Below the pieces are notes generated by a model. The model did not search any database, was not told where the DNA came from, and was given only the letters and a program-made list of their open reading frames with translations. DNA of 64,000 nt, from positions 186,001 to 250,000 of the forward strand of contig JAPOQN010000013.1 in NCBI GenBank assembly GCA_026710655.1, in the 5' to 3' direction. Positions 1 through 8,298 of this stretch are shown piece after piece (within the stretch, counting starts at the first letter, position 1; each line of letters opens with the position of its first letter). This DNA comes from Chloroflexota bacterium. Lineage in GTDB: Bacteria; Chloroflexota; Dehalococcoidia; Tepidiformales; Tepidiformaceae. Position numbers and translations under genes: made by a program.

Positions 1-565
1 CCATGCGCCGGCTCAAGCCCGACCCCGTCGACCGCGACCTCCTGCGCAAGCTCGTCCACGCCGCCACCCGCGCCCCCAGCGCCGGCAACACCCAGCTCTG
101 GGGCTTCCTCATCGTCGACGAACCCGAGGGCAAGCAGTTCCTCGGCGACCTCATGCGCGAGCAGTTTGGCGCCCGCTTTCAGGTCCCCGAGGGCAACGAC
201 CCGTCCACCCGCATGATGCGCGCCGTCGCCGACCTCGTGAACGGCTTCGACCAGGTGCCCGCGATCATCTTCCCCTGCGTCGAGAACGGCTATCCGCCCG
301 GAGGCGAGCCCAACCCCCTGTTCATGTGGTCGACCATCTACCCGGCCACCCAGAACCTCCTCCTCGCCGCCCGCGCCCTCGGCCTCGGCGCCGCCATGAC
401 CACCTTCCAGATGGCCAACGAAGGGGCCATCAAGGAGCGCTTCGGCGTCCCCGCGAACGTGTCCATCGGGGCCACCATCCCGTCGGCTACCCGAAGGGCC
501 GCTTCGGGCCGGTCACGCGCAAGCCCGTCGAGGAAGTCATCCACTGGAACGGCTGGCAGAGCTAG
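1..565 (+). pseudogene. Nitroreductase family protein, 5' cut by window edge, internal frameshift
   Basis: An FMN-dependent nitroreductase-type protein. The first readable residues, RRLKPDPV, match the usual internal start of the family (xxRRxKPDPV), so the true start lies upstream of the window. APSAGNTQ is the FMN-binding region and NLLLAARALGLGAAMTT is a characteristic helix. The frame reads to ATIP at about 482. The natural ending (VGYPKGRFGPVTRKPVEEVIHW, split here only for description as VGYPKGRFG and PVTRKPVEEV) continues in the next frame to a stop at 563-565, which implies one missing base near 481. The C-terminus aligns well with the intact paralogue at 57862-58521. This is either a real pseudogene or a single-base assembly error. 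Confidence 0.85.
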
Positions 566-571
566 CGAGCC

Positions 572-1393
572 TCAGCCCCCGTCGCGCGGCGGCAGCTCGA
601 CGGGGACGCCGACCCAGGCGCCGATGTTCTCGCCCGTGCGTCCACCCGGACCTTCGCGCAGCAGGTCCAGCGCCAGCCCCGCGATCTGCTCCGGCCGCAG
701 CCACGTCTCCACCCGGTACGGGAACGGGCGGCCGTGCCAGTAGGCGCGCAGCATGGGCGTGTCCGTCTCGCCCATGCAGATCGCGTTCACGCGCACGCCG
801 TGCTCCCGCAGCGCTCCCGCCCATGCCTGCGTCAGCCCCGTGAGCGCGAACTTGGAGGCGCTGTAGAGGTCGGTGAAGGGCGGTCGCTCGCCCACGATCG
901 CGAGCTCCTCCGCCGTGCGCGGCAGCAGTGGCTTGGGGGGAACGACGTAGTAGGTGCTCATGTTCACGATGTCGCCCCCGCCCCGCTCGATCATGATCGG
1001 CATCACCGCCCGCCCGAAGAGGAAGCACCCCCGCAGGTTCGTCCCCATGATCGCCTCGCACTCCCGCAGCGCCTTCGAGCGCGGGTCGCGCACGGTGTGG
1101 TCGGCCCAGAGGGCGGCGTTGTTCACGAGGATGTCGACCCCGCCGAACCGCTCCGTCGCCAGGTCAACCGTCGCGTACACGTCCTCCGGCTCCGAGACAT
1201 CCGCGACCGTCCCCACCACCTCCCCCCCGCCCCGCGCCGTCACCTCCGCCGCCACCTCCTCCACGAGCGGACGCAGGTCGCAGGTCACGACCGCCGCGCC
1301 CTCGGCCGCCAGCGCCTCCACGCAGGCGCGCCCGATCCCCACCGCCCCGCCCGTGACGATCGCGACCTTCCCCGCCAGCAACTCCCCGCTCAC
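572..1393 (-). CDS. SDR family NAD(P)-dependent oxidoreductase
   Basis: Classical short-chain dehydrogenase of 273 aa. The cofactor motif TGGAVGIG lies near residues 15-22, NNAA marks the central strand, a Ser sits in the NMSTYY segment, and YSASK supplies the catalytic Tyr-x3-Lys. GTG is the start codon. The gene lies 3 nt after the stop of another SDR at 1397, and the two probably form a leftward operon. An insertion of about 20 residues between the catalytic Ser and Tyr (PPKPLLPRTAEELA region) is unusual and may shape substrate specificity. The substrate cannot be predicted; related genes in such genomes are usually assigned to lipid or xenobiotic alcohol oxidation. Confidence 0.9.
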   Translation of the reverse strand: MSGELLAGKVAIVTGGAVGIGRACVEALAAEGAAVVTCDLRPLVEEVAAEVTARGGGEVVGTVADVSEPEDVYATVDLATERFGGVDILVNNAALWADHTVRDPRSKALRECEAIMGTNLRGCFLFGRAVMPIMIERGGGDIVNMSTYYVVPPKPLLPRTAEELAIVGERPPFTDLYSASKFALTGLTQAWAGALREHGVRVNAICMGETDTPMLRAYWHGRPFPYRVETWLRPEQIAGLALDLLREGPGGRTGENIGAWVGVPVELPPRDGG

Positions 1394-1396
1394 GGA

Positions 1397-2170
1397 TCAG
1401 CCGTTCGCGTAGATGCCGGCGTCGACGATCAGCGTCTGGCCCGTCATCATGCGGCTCTCGTCCGAGGCCAGGTAGACGGCCGTGCCCGTCAGGTCGCCCG
1501 GCTCGAGTGCCGTCCCCAGGGCCGCCTGCTGCCGCATCGTCTCCGCGAACGCCTCCGGGACCACCCGCTTCGTCGCCTCCGTCATGATCACCCCCGGCGC
1601 GATCGCGTTCACGCGCACGTTCGAGGGGCCTCCCGTCTTCGCCATCGACTTCGTCAGGTACACCACCCCCGATTTCGACAGCCCGTAGGCGTAGTTGGGG
1701 AAGTTCTCCACCTCCCCCGGCGGCTTGTTGAACATGTAGGAGGCGATCGAGGAGATGTTGATGATCGAGCCTCCGCCCTGCGCCTTCATCTGGGGGAACA
1801 CCGCCCGCCCGCACACGAGGATGCCCACCAGGTTCACGTCGAGCACCCGCCTCAGGTAGTCGATGCTCGCGTCCCCCAGCTCCAGGTCGTAGTAGATGGC
1901 CGCGTTGTTCACGAGTATGTCGACCCGCCCGAAGCGCTCGACCGTCTCCGCCACCATCCGCTCCGCCCCCGCCTCGTCCGCCACGTCCGCGTTGATAGCC
2001 AGCGCCGACCCGCCCGCCGCTTCGATCTCCGACTCCACCTCCTTCGCCTCCTCCGCGCGGATGTCGGCGATGGTCACGGAAGCGCCCTCCGCCGCAAAGC
2101 GCAGGCTGTACTCCCGCCCGATGCCCTGTCCTCCGCCCGTCACAATCGCGACCCTGTCCTGCAAGCGCAT
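1397..2170 (-). CDS. SDR family oxidoreductase
   Basis: A 257-aa classical SDR starting MRLQDRVAIVTGG. The TGGGQGIG nucleotide motif, NNAA, the NISS serine and YGLSK (Tyr-x3-Lys) are all present, and the C-terminal MMTGQTLIVDAG segment is typical of the family. The ATG at 2170 was chosen over an upstream in-frame start because the Rossmann fold begins directly after it and GAGGGGG lies about 7 nt before it. It is the first gene of the two-SDR leftward pair. The catalytic tetrad looks complete, so an active oxidoreductase is likely. Substrate is unknown. Confidence 0.9.
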   Translation of the reverse strand: MRLQDRVAIVTGGGQGIGREYSLRFAAEGASVTIADIRAEEAKEVESEIEAAGGSALAINADVADEAGAERMVAETVERFGRVDILVNNAAIYYDLELGDASIDYLRRVLDVNLVGILVCGRAVFPQMKAQGGGSIINISSIASYMFNKPPGEVENFPNYAYGLSKSGVVYLTKSMAKTGGPSNVRVNAIAPGVIMTEATKRVVPEAFAETMRQQAALGTALEPGDLTGTAVYLASDESRMMTGQTLIVDAGIYANG

Positions 2171-2275
2171 GGCGTTCCCCCTCGTTCGTGTTCGCGGGGA
2201 GCTTAGCGCGCCGCTCGTCGCCGTGCGCCAGGCGGTACCATCCCCGCGCAATCACGACCCTGAGGAGAACCCCGC

Positions 2276-2683
2276 ATGGACGAACAAGAGCGCGCCAACG
2301 ATGAGCTGGTCACCCGCTTCTGCCGCGAGTGGGACGCCCCCTACCTCGCCACCGAGGCCATGGCTCCCTACTTCACCGACGACGCCGTCTACCACAACAT
2401 CCCCCTGCCCCCGATCGAGGGCGGCGCCACCATCGCCGCCATGCTGGGCGGCGGCGGCGCCCCCGACGAGGAGCGCGGCAGCAAGAACCTCGGCTGGGTC
2501 GTCCACCACCAGGCCGCCAACGGCGACACCGTCCTGAACGAGCGCACCGACAGTTTCGAGGTGGCGGGCAAGCGCTGGGACGTGCCCGTCTGCGGCGTCT
2601 TCGTCATCCGCGATGGCAAGATTGCCCGCTGGTCCGACTACTTCGACATGGACCACACCTGGCTGCCCCGCCAGAACGCCTAG
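2276..2683 (+). CDS. SnoaL / limonene-1,2-epoxide hydrolase-like protein
   Basis: A 135-aa single-domain alpha+beta-barrel protein of the NTF2/SnoaL superfamily. The pattern of N-terminal helices, TDDAVYHNIP, a central hydrophobic pocket and the ending VIRDGKIARWSDYFD resembles limonene-epoxide-hydrolase-like members. GAGGAGA precedes the ATG by about 7 nt. It is transcribed divergently from the SDR pair and convergently with hsp20. Members of this family act as small hydrolases, isomerases or binding proteins; the substrate cannot be read from sequence. Confidence 0.8.
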   Translation: MDEQERANDELVTRFCREWDAPYLATEAMAPYFTDDAVYHNIPLPPIEGGATIAAMLGGGGAPDEERGSKNLGWVVHHQAANGDTVLNERTDSFEVAGKRWDVPVCGVFVIRDGKIARWSDYFDMDHTWLPRQNA

Positions 2684-2700
2684 GCGACCCGGGCAAGAAG

Positions 2701-2725
2701 AAAGGGGCCGCCGGAGCGACCCCTT
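2701..2725 (-). terminator. Probable intrinsic terminator of hsp20
   Basis: On the minus strand AAGGGG and CCCCTT (2720-2725 and 2702-2707 on plus) form a 6-bp stem over a GC-rich 12-nt loop. A pyrimidine/T-rich tail (TCTTCTT) follows, 30 nt past the hsp20 stop. The hairpin lies between convergent genes and could stop both. Confidence 0.5.
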
Positions 2726-2756
2726 CCTTGGGAGGGATGGCGACCGGACCGCTGGC

Positions 2757-3185
2757 TTAGGCGGTCGCGATCTTGATCTGCTTCGGCTTCGCTGCCGCCG
2801 GCACCGGGATGCGCAGCGTGAGCACGCCGTTCTTCAGGTCGGCGTTCACGTCCGCGTCGTGGAGCACGCCCGGGAGCGCGAGCCGCCGGCTCAGGGTCGA
2901 CCAGCGCCGCTCGCGACGGTGGTAGCGCTCGTCCTCATGCGCCTCGCTCACCGTGTGCTCGGCCTTGATGGAAAGCACGCCCTGGTGCAGCTGCACGTCG
3001 ATCTCGTCCTCGGAGAAGCCGGGGAGCGACGCGCGCACGATCAGTTCCTGGTCCGTCTCGGAGATGTCGACGCCGAGGGCGCCTTCGTCGTAGCCGTTTG
3101 CTTCCGTGCTGAACGCCCGGTTGAAGAAGCGCTCCACGAAGTCGCGGGGCGAGTCGAAGGGGTCGTACCGAACCATTCCTGCCAT
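2757..3185 (-). CDS. hsp20: Hsp20 / alpha-crystallin family small heat-shock protein
   Basis: A 142-aa ATP-independent holdase that binds unfolding proteins in the cytosol. The alpha-crystallin domain spans about residues 38-135, with the family motif around SRRLALPGVLHDADVNADLKNGVL, and the protein ends in a short tail with the IPV oligomerisation motif. The ATG at 3185 follows AGGAG at 11 nt; a GTG seven codons upstream would bury that ribosome site. Immediately upstream are a near-consensus sigma-A promoter and a perfect CIRCE operator, so HrcA repression and heat induction are expected. The gene is monocistronic, ending at a hairpin. Confidence 0.95.
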   Translation of the reverse strand: MAGMVRYDPFDSPRDFVERFFNRAFSTEANGYDEGALGVDISETDQELIVRASLPGFSEDEIDVQLHQGVLSIKAEHTVSEAHEDERYHRRERRWSTLSRRLALPGVLHDADVNADLKNGVLTLRIPVPAAAKPKQIKIATA

Positions 3186-3230
3186 GTATTTTGTCACTCC
3201 TCTCACAATCTCGTTGTGAAGTCTGAGAAG

Positions 3231-3259
3231 AGTATCGACCGTATTGGCACTCTTGTCAA
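3231..3259 (-). promoter_or_regulatory. Sigma-A-type promoter of hsp20
   Basis: On the minus strand, TTGACA (plus 3254-3259) is followed after exactly 17 nt by GATACT (plus 3231-3236). The -10 box lies about 45 nt before the hsp20 ATG. The -35 hexamer lies inside the CIRCE spacer and arm, so HrcA binding would block RNA polymerase directly. Confidence 0.8.
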
Positions 3260-3270
3260 GAGAGTGCCAA
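3244..3270. promoter_or_regulatory. CIRCE operator (HrcA-binding site)
   Basis: TTGGCACTC - 9 nt - GAGTGCCAA, a perfect 9-bp inverted repeat. It differs from the classical CIRCE consensus (TTAGCACTC-N9-GAGTGCTAA) only by a compensated A-to-G/T-to-C pair. It overlaps the -35 region of the hsp20 promoter. No hrcA gene is in the window. Confidence 0.92.
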
Positions 3271-3280
3271 CCACCCTCCG

Positions 3281-3320
3281 GAAAGAAAACCGCCGGGCCC
3301 GTTTCTGGGACTCCGGCGGT
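3281..3320 (-). terminator. Intrinsic terminator of the P450 gene
   Basis: On the minus strand ACCGCCGG (plus 3313-3320) and CCGGCGGT (plus 3289-3296) form an 8-bp perfect stem with a 16-nt loop. A TTTTCTTT run follows. It sits just after the P450 stop codon and before the hsp20 promoter, insulating the two. Confidence 0.8.
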
Positions 3321-3326
3321 CTCCCC

Positions 3327-4589
3327 CTAGGCCTTGTCGAAGAGGATTGGGAGGTTGTTCAGGCCCCGCAGGATGTAGCTCGGCTGGTGGGTCGGCGCCG
3401 GGTAGTCCGGGTCCAGGCGGAAGTTCTTCATCCGCTTCAGGACTTCCTCGAACGCCACCCGGATCTCCAGCCGCGCCAGCGCCGCGCCCACGCAGTAGTG
3501 CGGCCCCGCGCTGAACGCCAGCTGTTCGCGTGCGTTCTCGCGCACCACGTCGAAGTCGGCTGCGTTCTCGAACTGGCACTCGTCCCGGTTGGCTGCCGCA
3601 TAGATGAGCATCATGAGCTGGCCCTCGGGGAGGTCCACTCCGCCGAGCGTGACCGCCTTCGTGGTGCGGCGGAAGAGGGCCCGTACGGGCGTTTCCACGC
3701 GCAGCGTCTCCTCCACCATGTTCGTGATCAGCGAAGGGTCGTCCTGGACTCTCGCCACCTGGTCCGGGTTCTCGATGAAGAGCAGCATCGTGCTGCCGAT
3801 GCAGTGCGCGGTCGTCTCTTTCCCCGCCACCTGCAGCTGCTGGATGATGCTCAGGATCTCGGAGTCGTTGAGCGGACGCTTCCCGTCGTCGGGATGGTCC
3901 ATCTCGACCGTCGCCAGGGTCGTGATGATGTTGTCCTTGGGGTTTTCCCGCGCCTCCTGGGCGCGCATCAGGAAGTATTCCTGCAGTTCCACCCCTGCCT
4001 TCAGGTACTTCCGCTCCTCCTCCGGCGGGATCTGCCGCTCGATGCCGCCGATGGCCGTATCGGCGCGCGCCTTGTAGTCCTTCAGGTCCTTCCGCGGCAC
4101 CCCGATCTGGTCGGCGATCACCGCCATCGGCACCTCGTCGGCGAACTGCTTCGTGAAGTCCACCTTGCCGTCGTCGATGAACTCGTCGATCAACCCCGTC
4201 ACGATCTCGCGCACGTAGCCCTCCATGCCGGCCACGCGCCGAGCCGAGAGAGCCTTGTTCACGAGCGAGCGGTAGCGCTGGTGATAGGGCGGGTCGGCGG
4301 CCAGGAGCGTCGGCGCGTTGGACCGGTTCACGGTCTGGCGCAGCGCCTTCAGCTCCTCGTCCACATCTTCGTCCTGCTGCATCACCAGGTCGGCCGGCCC
4401 CGTCGGGATGGACGAGGAGTACGTGATCGGGTCATGCACGACCTCGGTCAGCAGTTCGTGCGTGCTCACCACGGCCATCCCCAGTTCGGGCACGAAGTGC
4501 ACGGGCGCCTCTTCATGGAGCGCCTCGTAGAAGGGGTACGGACACTCAAGTGTCTCGGGCGCGATCAGGTTGAAGTCGGCAACGGCCAT
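3327..4589 (-). CDS. Cytochrome P450
   Basis: A 420-aa soluble bacterial cytochrome P450 monooxygenase. The I-helix oxygen-activation motif AGKETT, the K-helix ExxR motif (EETLR) and the haem-thiolate loop FSAGPHYCVG, with the proximal Cys, are all present in the usual order. The loop has FSAG where FGxG is common, which is tolerated in many bacterial CYPs. No ferredoxin or reductase gene is adjacent, so redox partners must be encoded elsewhere. The gene is monocistronic, with its own terminator. The substrate is unknown; a role in steroid, terpenoid or fatty-acid oxidation would fit the catabolic neighbourhood but is inference. Confidence 0.95.
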   Translation of the reverse strand: MAVADFNLIAPETLECPYPFYEALHEEAPVHFVPELGMAVVSTHELLTEVVHDPITYSSSIPTGPADLVMQQDEDVDEELKALRQTVNRSNAPTLLAADPPYHQRYRSLVNKALSARRVAGMEGYVREIVTGLIDEFIDDGKVDFTKQFADEVPMAVIADQIGVPRKDLKDYKARADTAIGGIERQIPPEEERKYLKAGVELQEYFLMRAQEARENPKDNIITTLATVEMDHPDDGKRPLNDSEILSIIQQLQVAGKETTAHCIGSTMLLFIENPDQVARVQDDPSLITNMVEETLRVETPVRALFRRTTKAVTLGGVDLPEGQLMMLIYAAANRDECQFENAADFDVVRENAREQLAFSAGPHYCVGAALARLEIRVAFEEVLKRMKNFRLDPDYPAPTHQPSYILRGLNNLPILFDKA

Positions 4590-4803
4590 TGCGGTTCACT
4601 CCAGTCGCCCCTGTGGGGCGTGGTCGGGGAATCGTACGGACTTTGCCTCGCAGCCGCACCCGGGCGCCGACCTACCCCGACAGCGTCCCCACGCGAACGT
4701 CCACCCCCGCGGCGCGAACCAGCGCCAAGGCCTGCCCTGGGGGCGGCCTCAGATATACCCCTCGCGGCGTGAATCGTTGGAAGGGCTTGAAATGGCGCCG
4801 GCC

Positions 4804-5589
4804 CTAAAGAATCTGGGAGAGGAAGAGCTTGGTGCGCTCCTCCTGGGGGTTCTCGAAGAAGTGTTGGGGCGTGCCCTGTTCCACCACATTGCCTTCATCG
4901 AAGAACACGAGGCGATCCGCCACCTCGCGCGCGAACCCCATCTCGTGCGTCACCACGATCATCGTCATGCCCGAGCGCGCCAGTTCCTGCATCACGTCCA
5001 GCACTTCCTTGATCATCTCCGGGTCCAGCGCCGACGTCGGCTCGTCGAAGAGCATGATCTTCGGCTGCATCGCCAGCGCCCGCGCGATCGCGACGCGCTG
5101 CTGCTGCCCGCCCGAGAGCTGCGCCGGGTACTTATCCGCCTGCTCCGGGATGCCCACGCGCTCGAGGAGCTGCGTCGCCAGGGCATCCGCGTCCAGCTTC
5201 GGCATGCGCCGCACCTTGCGCGGCCCCAGCGTGATGTTGTTCATCACCGAGAGGTGCGGGAACAGGTTGAACTGCTGGAACACCATCCCCACCTCGGAAC
5301 GGATCGCGTTCAGGTTGCGGACATCGTCGTTCATCTCGATCCCGTCGATCACGATCTTGCCCGCGTCGTGCTCCTCCAGCCGGTTCAGGCAGCGGATGAA
5401 GGTCGACTTCCCCGACCCCGAAGGCCCCAGCACGACCACGATCTCGTGCTCGCGCACGTTCAGGGAGATGTCGTCCAGCGCCTGGAAGTCGCCGAACCAC
5501 TTATCCACGTTCTCGGTGATGATGATGTCGTCCGCCTGCGCGATCTCTTCGCGTACCGCGGGGGCCGGAGTTGTCGTCTCGCTGCTCAT
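4804..5589 (-). CDS. aapP: Polar amino-acid ABC transporter ATPase (GlnQ/AapP-type)
   Basis: A 261-aa nucleotide-binding subunit of a polar amino-acid importer. Walker A is GPSGSGKST (about residues 55-63), the Q-loop is [10 protein letters not shown], the ABC signature LSGGQQQR, Walker [13 protein letters not shown], and the switch His lies in VVTHEM. The N-terminal extension of about 25 residues before the core is not conserved. It is the last gene of the leftward importer operon, 21 nt after the second permease, with AGGAG before the ATG. The high identity expected within GlnQ/AapP/BztD makes the exact substrate (glutamate, glutamine, general L-amino acids) uncertain. Confidence 0.93.
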   Translation of the reverse strand: MSSETTTPAPAVREEIAQADDIIITENVDKWFGDFQALDDISLNVREHEIVVVLGPSGSGKSTFIRCLNRLEEHDAGKIVIDGIEMNDDVRNLNAIRSEVGMVFQQFNLFPHLSVMNNITLGPRKVRRMPKLDADALATQLLERVGIPEQADKYPAQLSGGQQQRVAIARALAMQPKIMLFDEPTSALDPEMIKEVLDVMQELARSGMTMIVVTHEMGFAREVADRLVFFDEGNVVEQGTPQHFFENPQEERTKLFLSQIL

Positions 5590-5610
5590 GGTCCTGCTCC
5601 TGTTCCGATC

Positions 5611-6846
5611 CTACCGCTCGCCGATGCCCAGCGAGCCCTCAACGCGCTGCGAAATGCGCGACATGATGAACGCCACGACCCAGAACACGACCGCCACGAA
5701 GACGTACGCCTCGATCCGGTCGGGCGTGAATTCGAACTGCGCGATCGCCGAGTCCGCGTTCCCCTTCAGCTCCCGCAACGGGAGGATGACCGTGACCAGC
5801 GTCGTGTCCTTCCAGATGGAGATCGCCTGTCCCACCATCGGCGGGATGGAGATGCGCAGCGCCTGTGGCATGACGATCAGCTGCGTCGATTGCAGCTGGC
5901 TCAGCCCGATCGCGTGCGCGGCCTCGCCCTGCCCGTGGGGGAGCGCCTGCAGGGCGCCCCGGATGTACTCGGCCATGTAGGCGGCGGTGAACACCGCCAG
6001 CACCACCATCGCCCGCACGATCAGCTCGCCCCCGATCACGTCGTCCAGGATGAAGAGGGCGACGAAGAGCCAGCCCAGCAGCGGCGCCCCGCGCACCACC
6101 TCGATATAGGTCGTGCACGTCCACGAGATCGCCTTCATCCGCGATGCCCGCCCCAGGGCCAGCGGGATCGCGAGGACGAGTCCGCCGGCGATGCCCACGG
6201 GCGCCAGCACAAGGTTCAATACGAAGCCATCGAGCTCGCGCGGCCGCGCCCCTCCGAAGGCCAGCAGCACGATCAGCACGATCGGGAGCGCTGCGATCAA
6301 CAGCCCGGTCACGATCCGTTGCTGCAGCGTCCGCCTCGGCCCCGCCTCCCGCGGCATCCGGATCGTGATCGCATAACCGACGTAGAGCAGCCCGATCGCG
6401 ATCAGGTACCAGAGCGTCGACCAGAGGGCCGCGCCTCCGTGCGCCAGCAGGAGGATGGCGAAGCCAGAGACGAGCACGATGAAGACGTGGTCGCGCCTCC
6501 CGAGGCTTGCCCAGGTGCCGTAGGTCATCCCGATGAGCAGGAATACGAAGCTGACGCTGAACCAGAGCCGCCACTCCTGGTCCATCGGGTAGCCGCCCGC
6601 GAACAGCAGCCAGCGATTGTCCGTAATCACCCGCCAGTTCGCGTCGACGAAGACGAAATAGATGATGCCGTAGAGGAGGAGCGCCCCCACTGCGGCCGTA
6701 ACGACGGTGAGGAGCGTCCCCATCCGCGAGTGGAAGAGGTTGCGCTTCACCCACTCGCGCAAGCGCACGATGCGTGGCCGGCGCGCCCGCTCGCGGTGGG
6801 GCGGCAGCACGATGCGCTGTGGATTTGGAGCTGGCATGTCGACCAT
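5611..6846 (-). CDS. aapM: Amino-acid ABC transporter permease (AapM/BztC-type)
   Basis: A 411-aa integral membrane permease with multiple hydrophobic segments. The long N-terminal half (an extra set of membrane segments) distinguishes the AapM/BztC group from the shorter HisM type. The C-terminal transport domain contains the EAA loop (GEAAHAIGLSQLQ) that docks to the ATPase. GGGAGGG lies 7 nt before the ATG. It is followed by the ATPase gene at 21 nt and preceded by its partner permease at 13 nt, so the two permeases probably form a heterodimer. Confidence 0.92.
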   Translation of the reverse strand: MVDMPAPNPQRIVLPPHRERARRPRIVRLREWVKRNLFHSRMGTLLTVVTAAVGALLLYGIIYFVFVDANWRVITDNRWLLFAGGYPMDQEWRLWFSVSFVFLLIGMTYGTWASLGRRDHVFIVLVSGFAILLLAHGGAALWSTLWYLIAIGLLYVGYAITIRMPREAGPRRTLQQRIVTGLLIAALPIVLIVLLAFGGARPRELDGFVLNLVLAPVGIAGGLVLAIPLALGRASRMKAISWTCTTYIEVVRGAPLLGWLFVALFILDDVIGGELIVRAMVVLAVFTAAYMAEYIRGALQALPHGQGEAAHAIGLSQLQSTQLIVMPQALRISIPPMVGQAISIWKDTTLVTVILPLRELKGNADSAIAQFEFTPDRIEAYVFVAVVFWVVAFIMSRISQRVEGSLGIGER

Positions 6847-6859
6847 CAGCGCACCCTCC

Positions 6860-8062
6860 CTAGATCCTCTGCGCCGTTACGCGCGCGTTGAAGAAGTTCA
6901 TCACCATCGAGATCGCGAACGAGATCAGCATGTAGGTGACGATGATCACGAAGAACATCTCGAGGGCGTGCCCGGCCTTGTTCTGCACGATGTTCGCCAC
7001 CCGGAACAGGTCGTCGTACAGGACCGCGTACGCCAGCGATGAGTTCTTGTTGATGTTGAGGTACTGGTTCGTGACCGACGGAATGATCTGGCGCAGCGCC
7101 TGCGGCAGGATCACCAGCGTCAGCCGCTGATAGCCCGAAAGCCCGACCGCGTTCGCCGCCTCCGACTGTCCTTTCGGCAGCGCCTGGATGCCCCCGCGCA
7201 CGATCTCCGCGATGAAGGCGCTCGTGTAGAGCGTGAGCCCCGCCACCAGGGCGGTGAACTCCGGCTCCATCACCATCCCTTCGATGTAGTGCGTGCCCAC
7301 GATCATCGGCAGGTCCATGCTCACCGGCGCCCCGAGCGCGAAGAACGACACCAGTGCGCCAACCGCGAACAGGGCGAGCGCCCAGCGGTTCGCGTAGTGA
7401 GGCTGGCCCGTGTCGCGCTCAAGCTCCTGGCGGTTGGCGCGCACCCGCTGCGCCGCGGCTGCGAACAGCAGCAGGACCGCCACCCACACCCACACGAACC
7501 ACTCCGGTGCGCCCCAGAAACCAGAATCCGGAACCGGCCAGGGAATGGCCATCCCGCGATTGGAGACGAAGAAGAAGTCGCCCACGTTGAAGACGTTCTC
7601 GATGAGCGGCGCCCCGACCAACAGGACCGTGTAGACCAGCACTACCTGCACCAGCAACGGCGTGTTCCGGAAGATCTCCACGTACAGCATCGCCATCTGC
7701 GCGACGAGCCAGTTGGATGAGAGCCGCGCTACGCCGATGAGCACGCCCAGCACCGTCGAGAGGGCGATCGCAACCATCACCGCCCGCAGCGAGGACCACA
7801 CCCCCACCAGGTACATCGTGAGACGCGAGTTCGTGACCCCGTCGACATCCACGAGCCACTGGTTGCCAACCTTGAACGCCGCCGGTTCGTCCAGGAACCC
7901 GAAACCGAACTCGCGCAGGTCCAGCGAGGTGTAGATGTAGCCGATCACCACCGCCGTGATGGCCACGTAGATGCCCTGCGTCAGCAGCCGGCGCACTCCG
8001 CGCCGGTACAAGAGGGGGACGTTCGATGGTGGAGGTGGCGCGCTGCCAGCGGCTACCGCCAT
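6860..8062 (-). CDS. aapQ: Amino-acid ABC transporter permease (AapQ/BztB-type)
   Basis: A 400-aa integral membrane permease, partner of the following gene. The first membrane segment is at about residues 30-50. As in the AapQ/BztB group, a large region with extra membrane helices is inserted before the transport domain. The EAA loop reads SEAANAVGLSGYQ followed by PQALRQIIPS. The start has GGAGG about 10 nt upstream. It lies 236 nt after the binding-protein gene, and a strong stem-loop occupies that gap, a common arrangement for lowering permease expression relative to the binding protein. Confidence 0.92.
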   Translation of the reverse strand: MAVAAGSAPPPPSNVPLLYRRGVRRLLTQGIYVAITAVVIGYIYTSLDLREFGFGFLDEPAAFKVGNQWLVDVDGVTNSRLTMYLVGVWSSLRAVMVAIALSTVLGVLIGVARLSSNWLVAQMAMLYVEIFRNTPLLVQVVLVYTVLLVGAPLIENVFNVGDFFFVSNRGMAIPWPVPDSGFWGAPEWFVWVWVAVLLLFAAAAQRVRANRQELERDTGQPHYANRWALALFAVGALVSFFALGAPVSMDLPMIVGTHYIEGMVMEPEFTALVAGLTLYTSAFIAEIVRGGIQALPKGQSEAANAVGLSGYQRLTLVILPQALRQIIPSVTNQYLNINKNSSLAYAVLYDDLFRVANIVQNKAGHALEMFFVIIVTYMLISFAISMVMNFFNARVTAQRI

Positions 8063-8226
8063 GCGCTCCTACCCTCCTGCGGGTCGCCGTCTGAAACTGG
8101 CCAACCCGAGTTGGTGCCCGCTGCGGGGCGCCGTGTCTGCTGGGTCACTGCGAATGTCTTCCATCCGCGCGTCGCCAGCACACACGCGCCACGATAACGA
8201 AACTGAAGAAAAAACGGGATAAGGAA

Positions 8227-8254
8227 AGGAGGCGCCCATTTGGGCGCCTCCTTC
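8227..8254 (-). terminator. Intercistronic stem-loop / attenuator inside the importer operon
   Basis: AAGGAGGCGCCCA and TGGGCGCCTCCTT form a perfect 13-bp inverted repeat with a 2-nt centre. On the minus strand a T-rich stretch ending in GTTTTTTC follows within about 20 nt. It lies 45 nt after the binding-protein stop and 165 nt before the first permease. Partial termination or mRNA stabilisation would make binding protein exceed permease. Confidence 0.75.
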
Positions 8255-8298
8255 ACGCTGTTGCTTCCCGCGAGCCGTGTGGCTCGCAGTCGCTGGGC

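Noticed and set aside
734-2206. A 490-codon open frame on plus across the SDR pair
   Set aside because: Antisense to two clear SDR genes; Arg/His/Pro-rich composition typical of shadow frames in GC-rich DNA.
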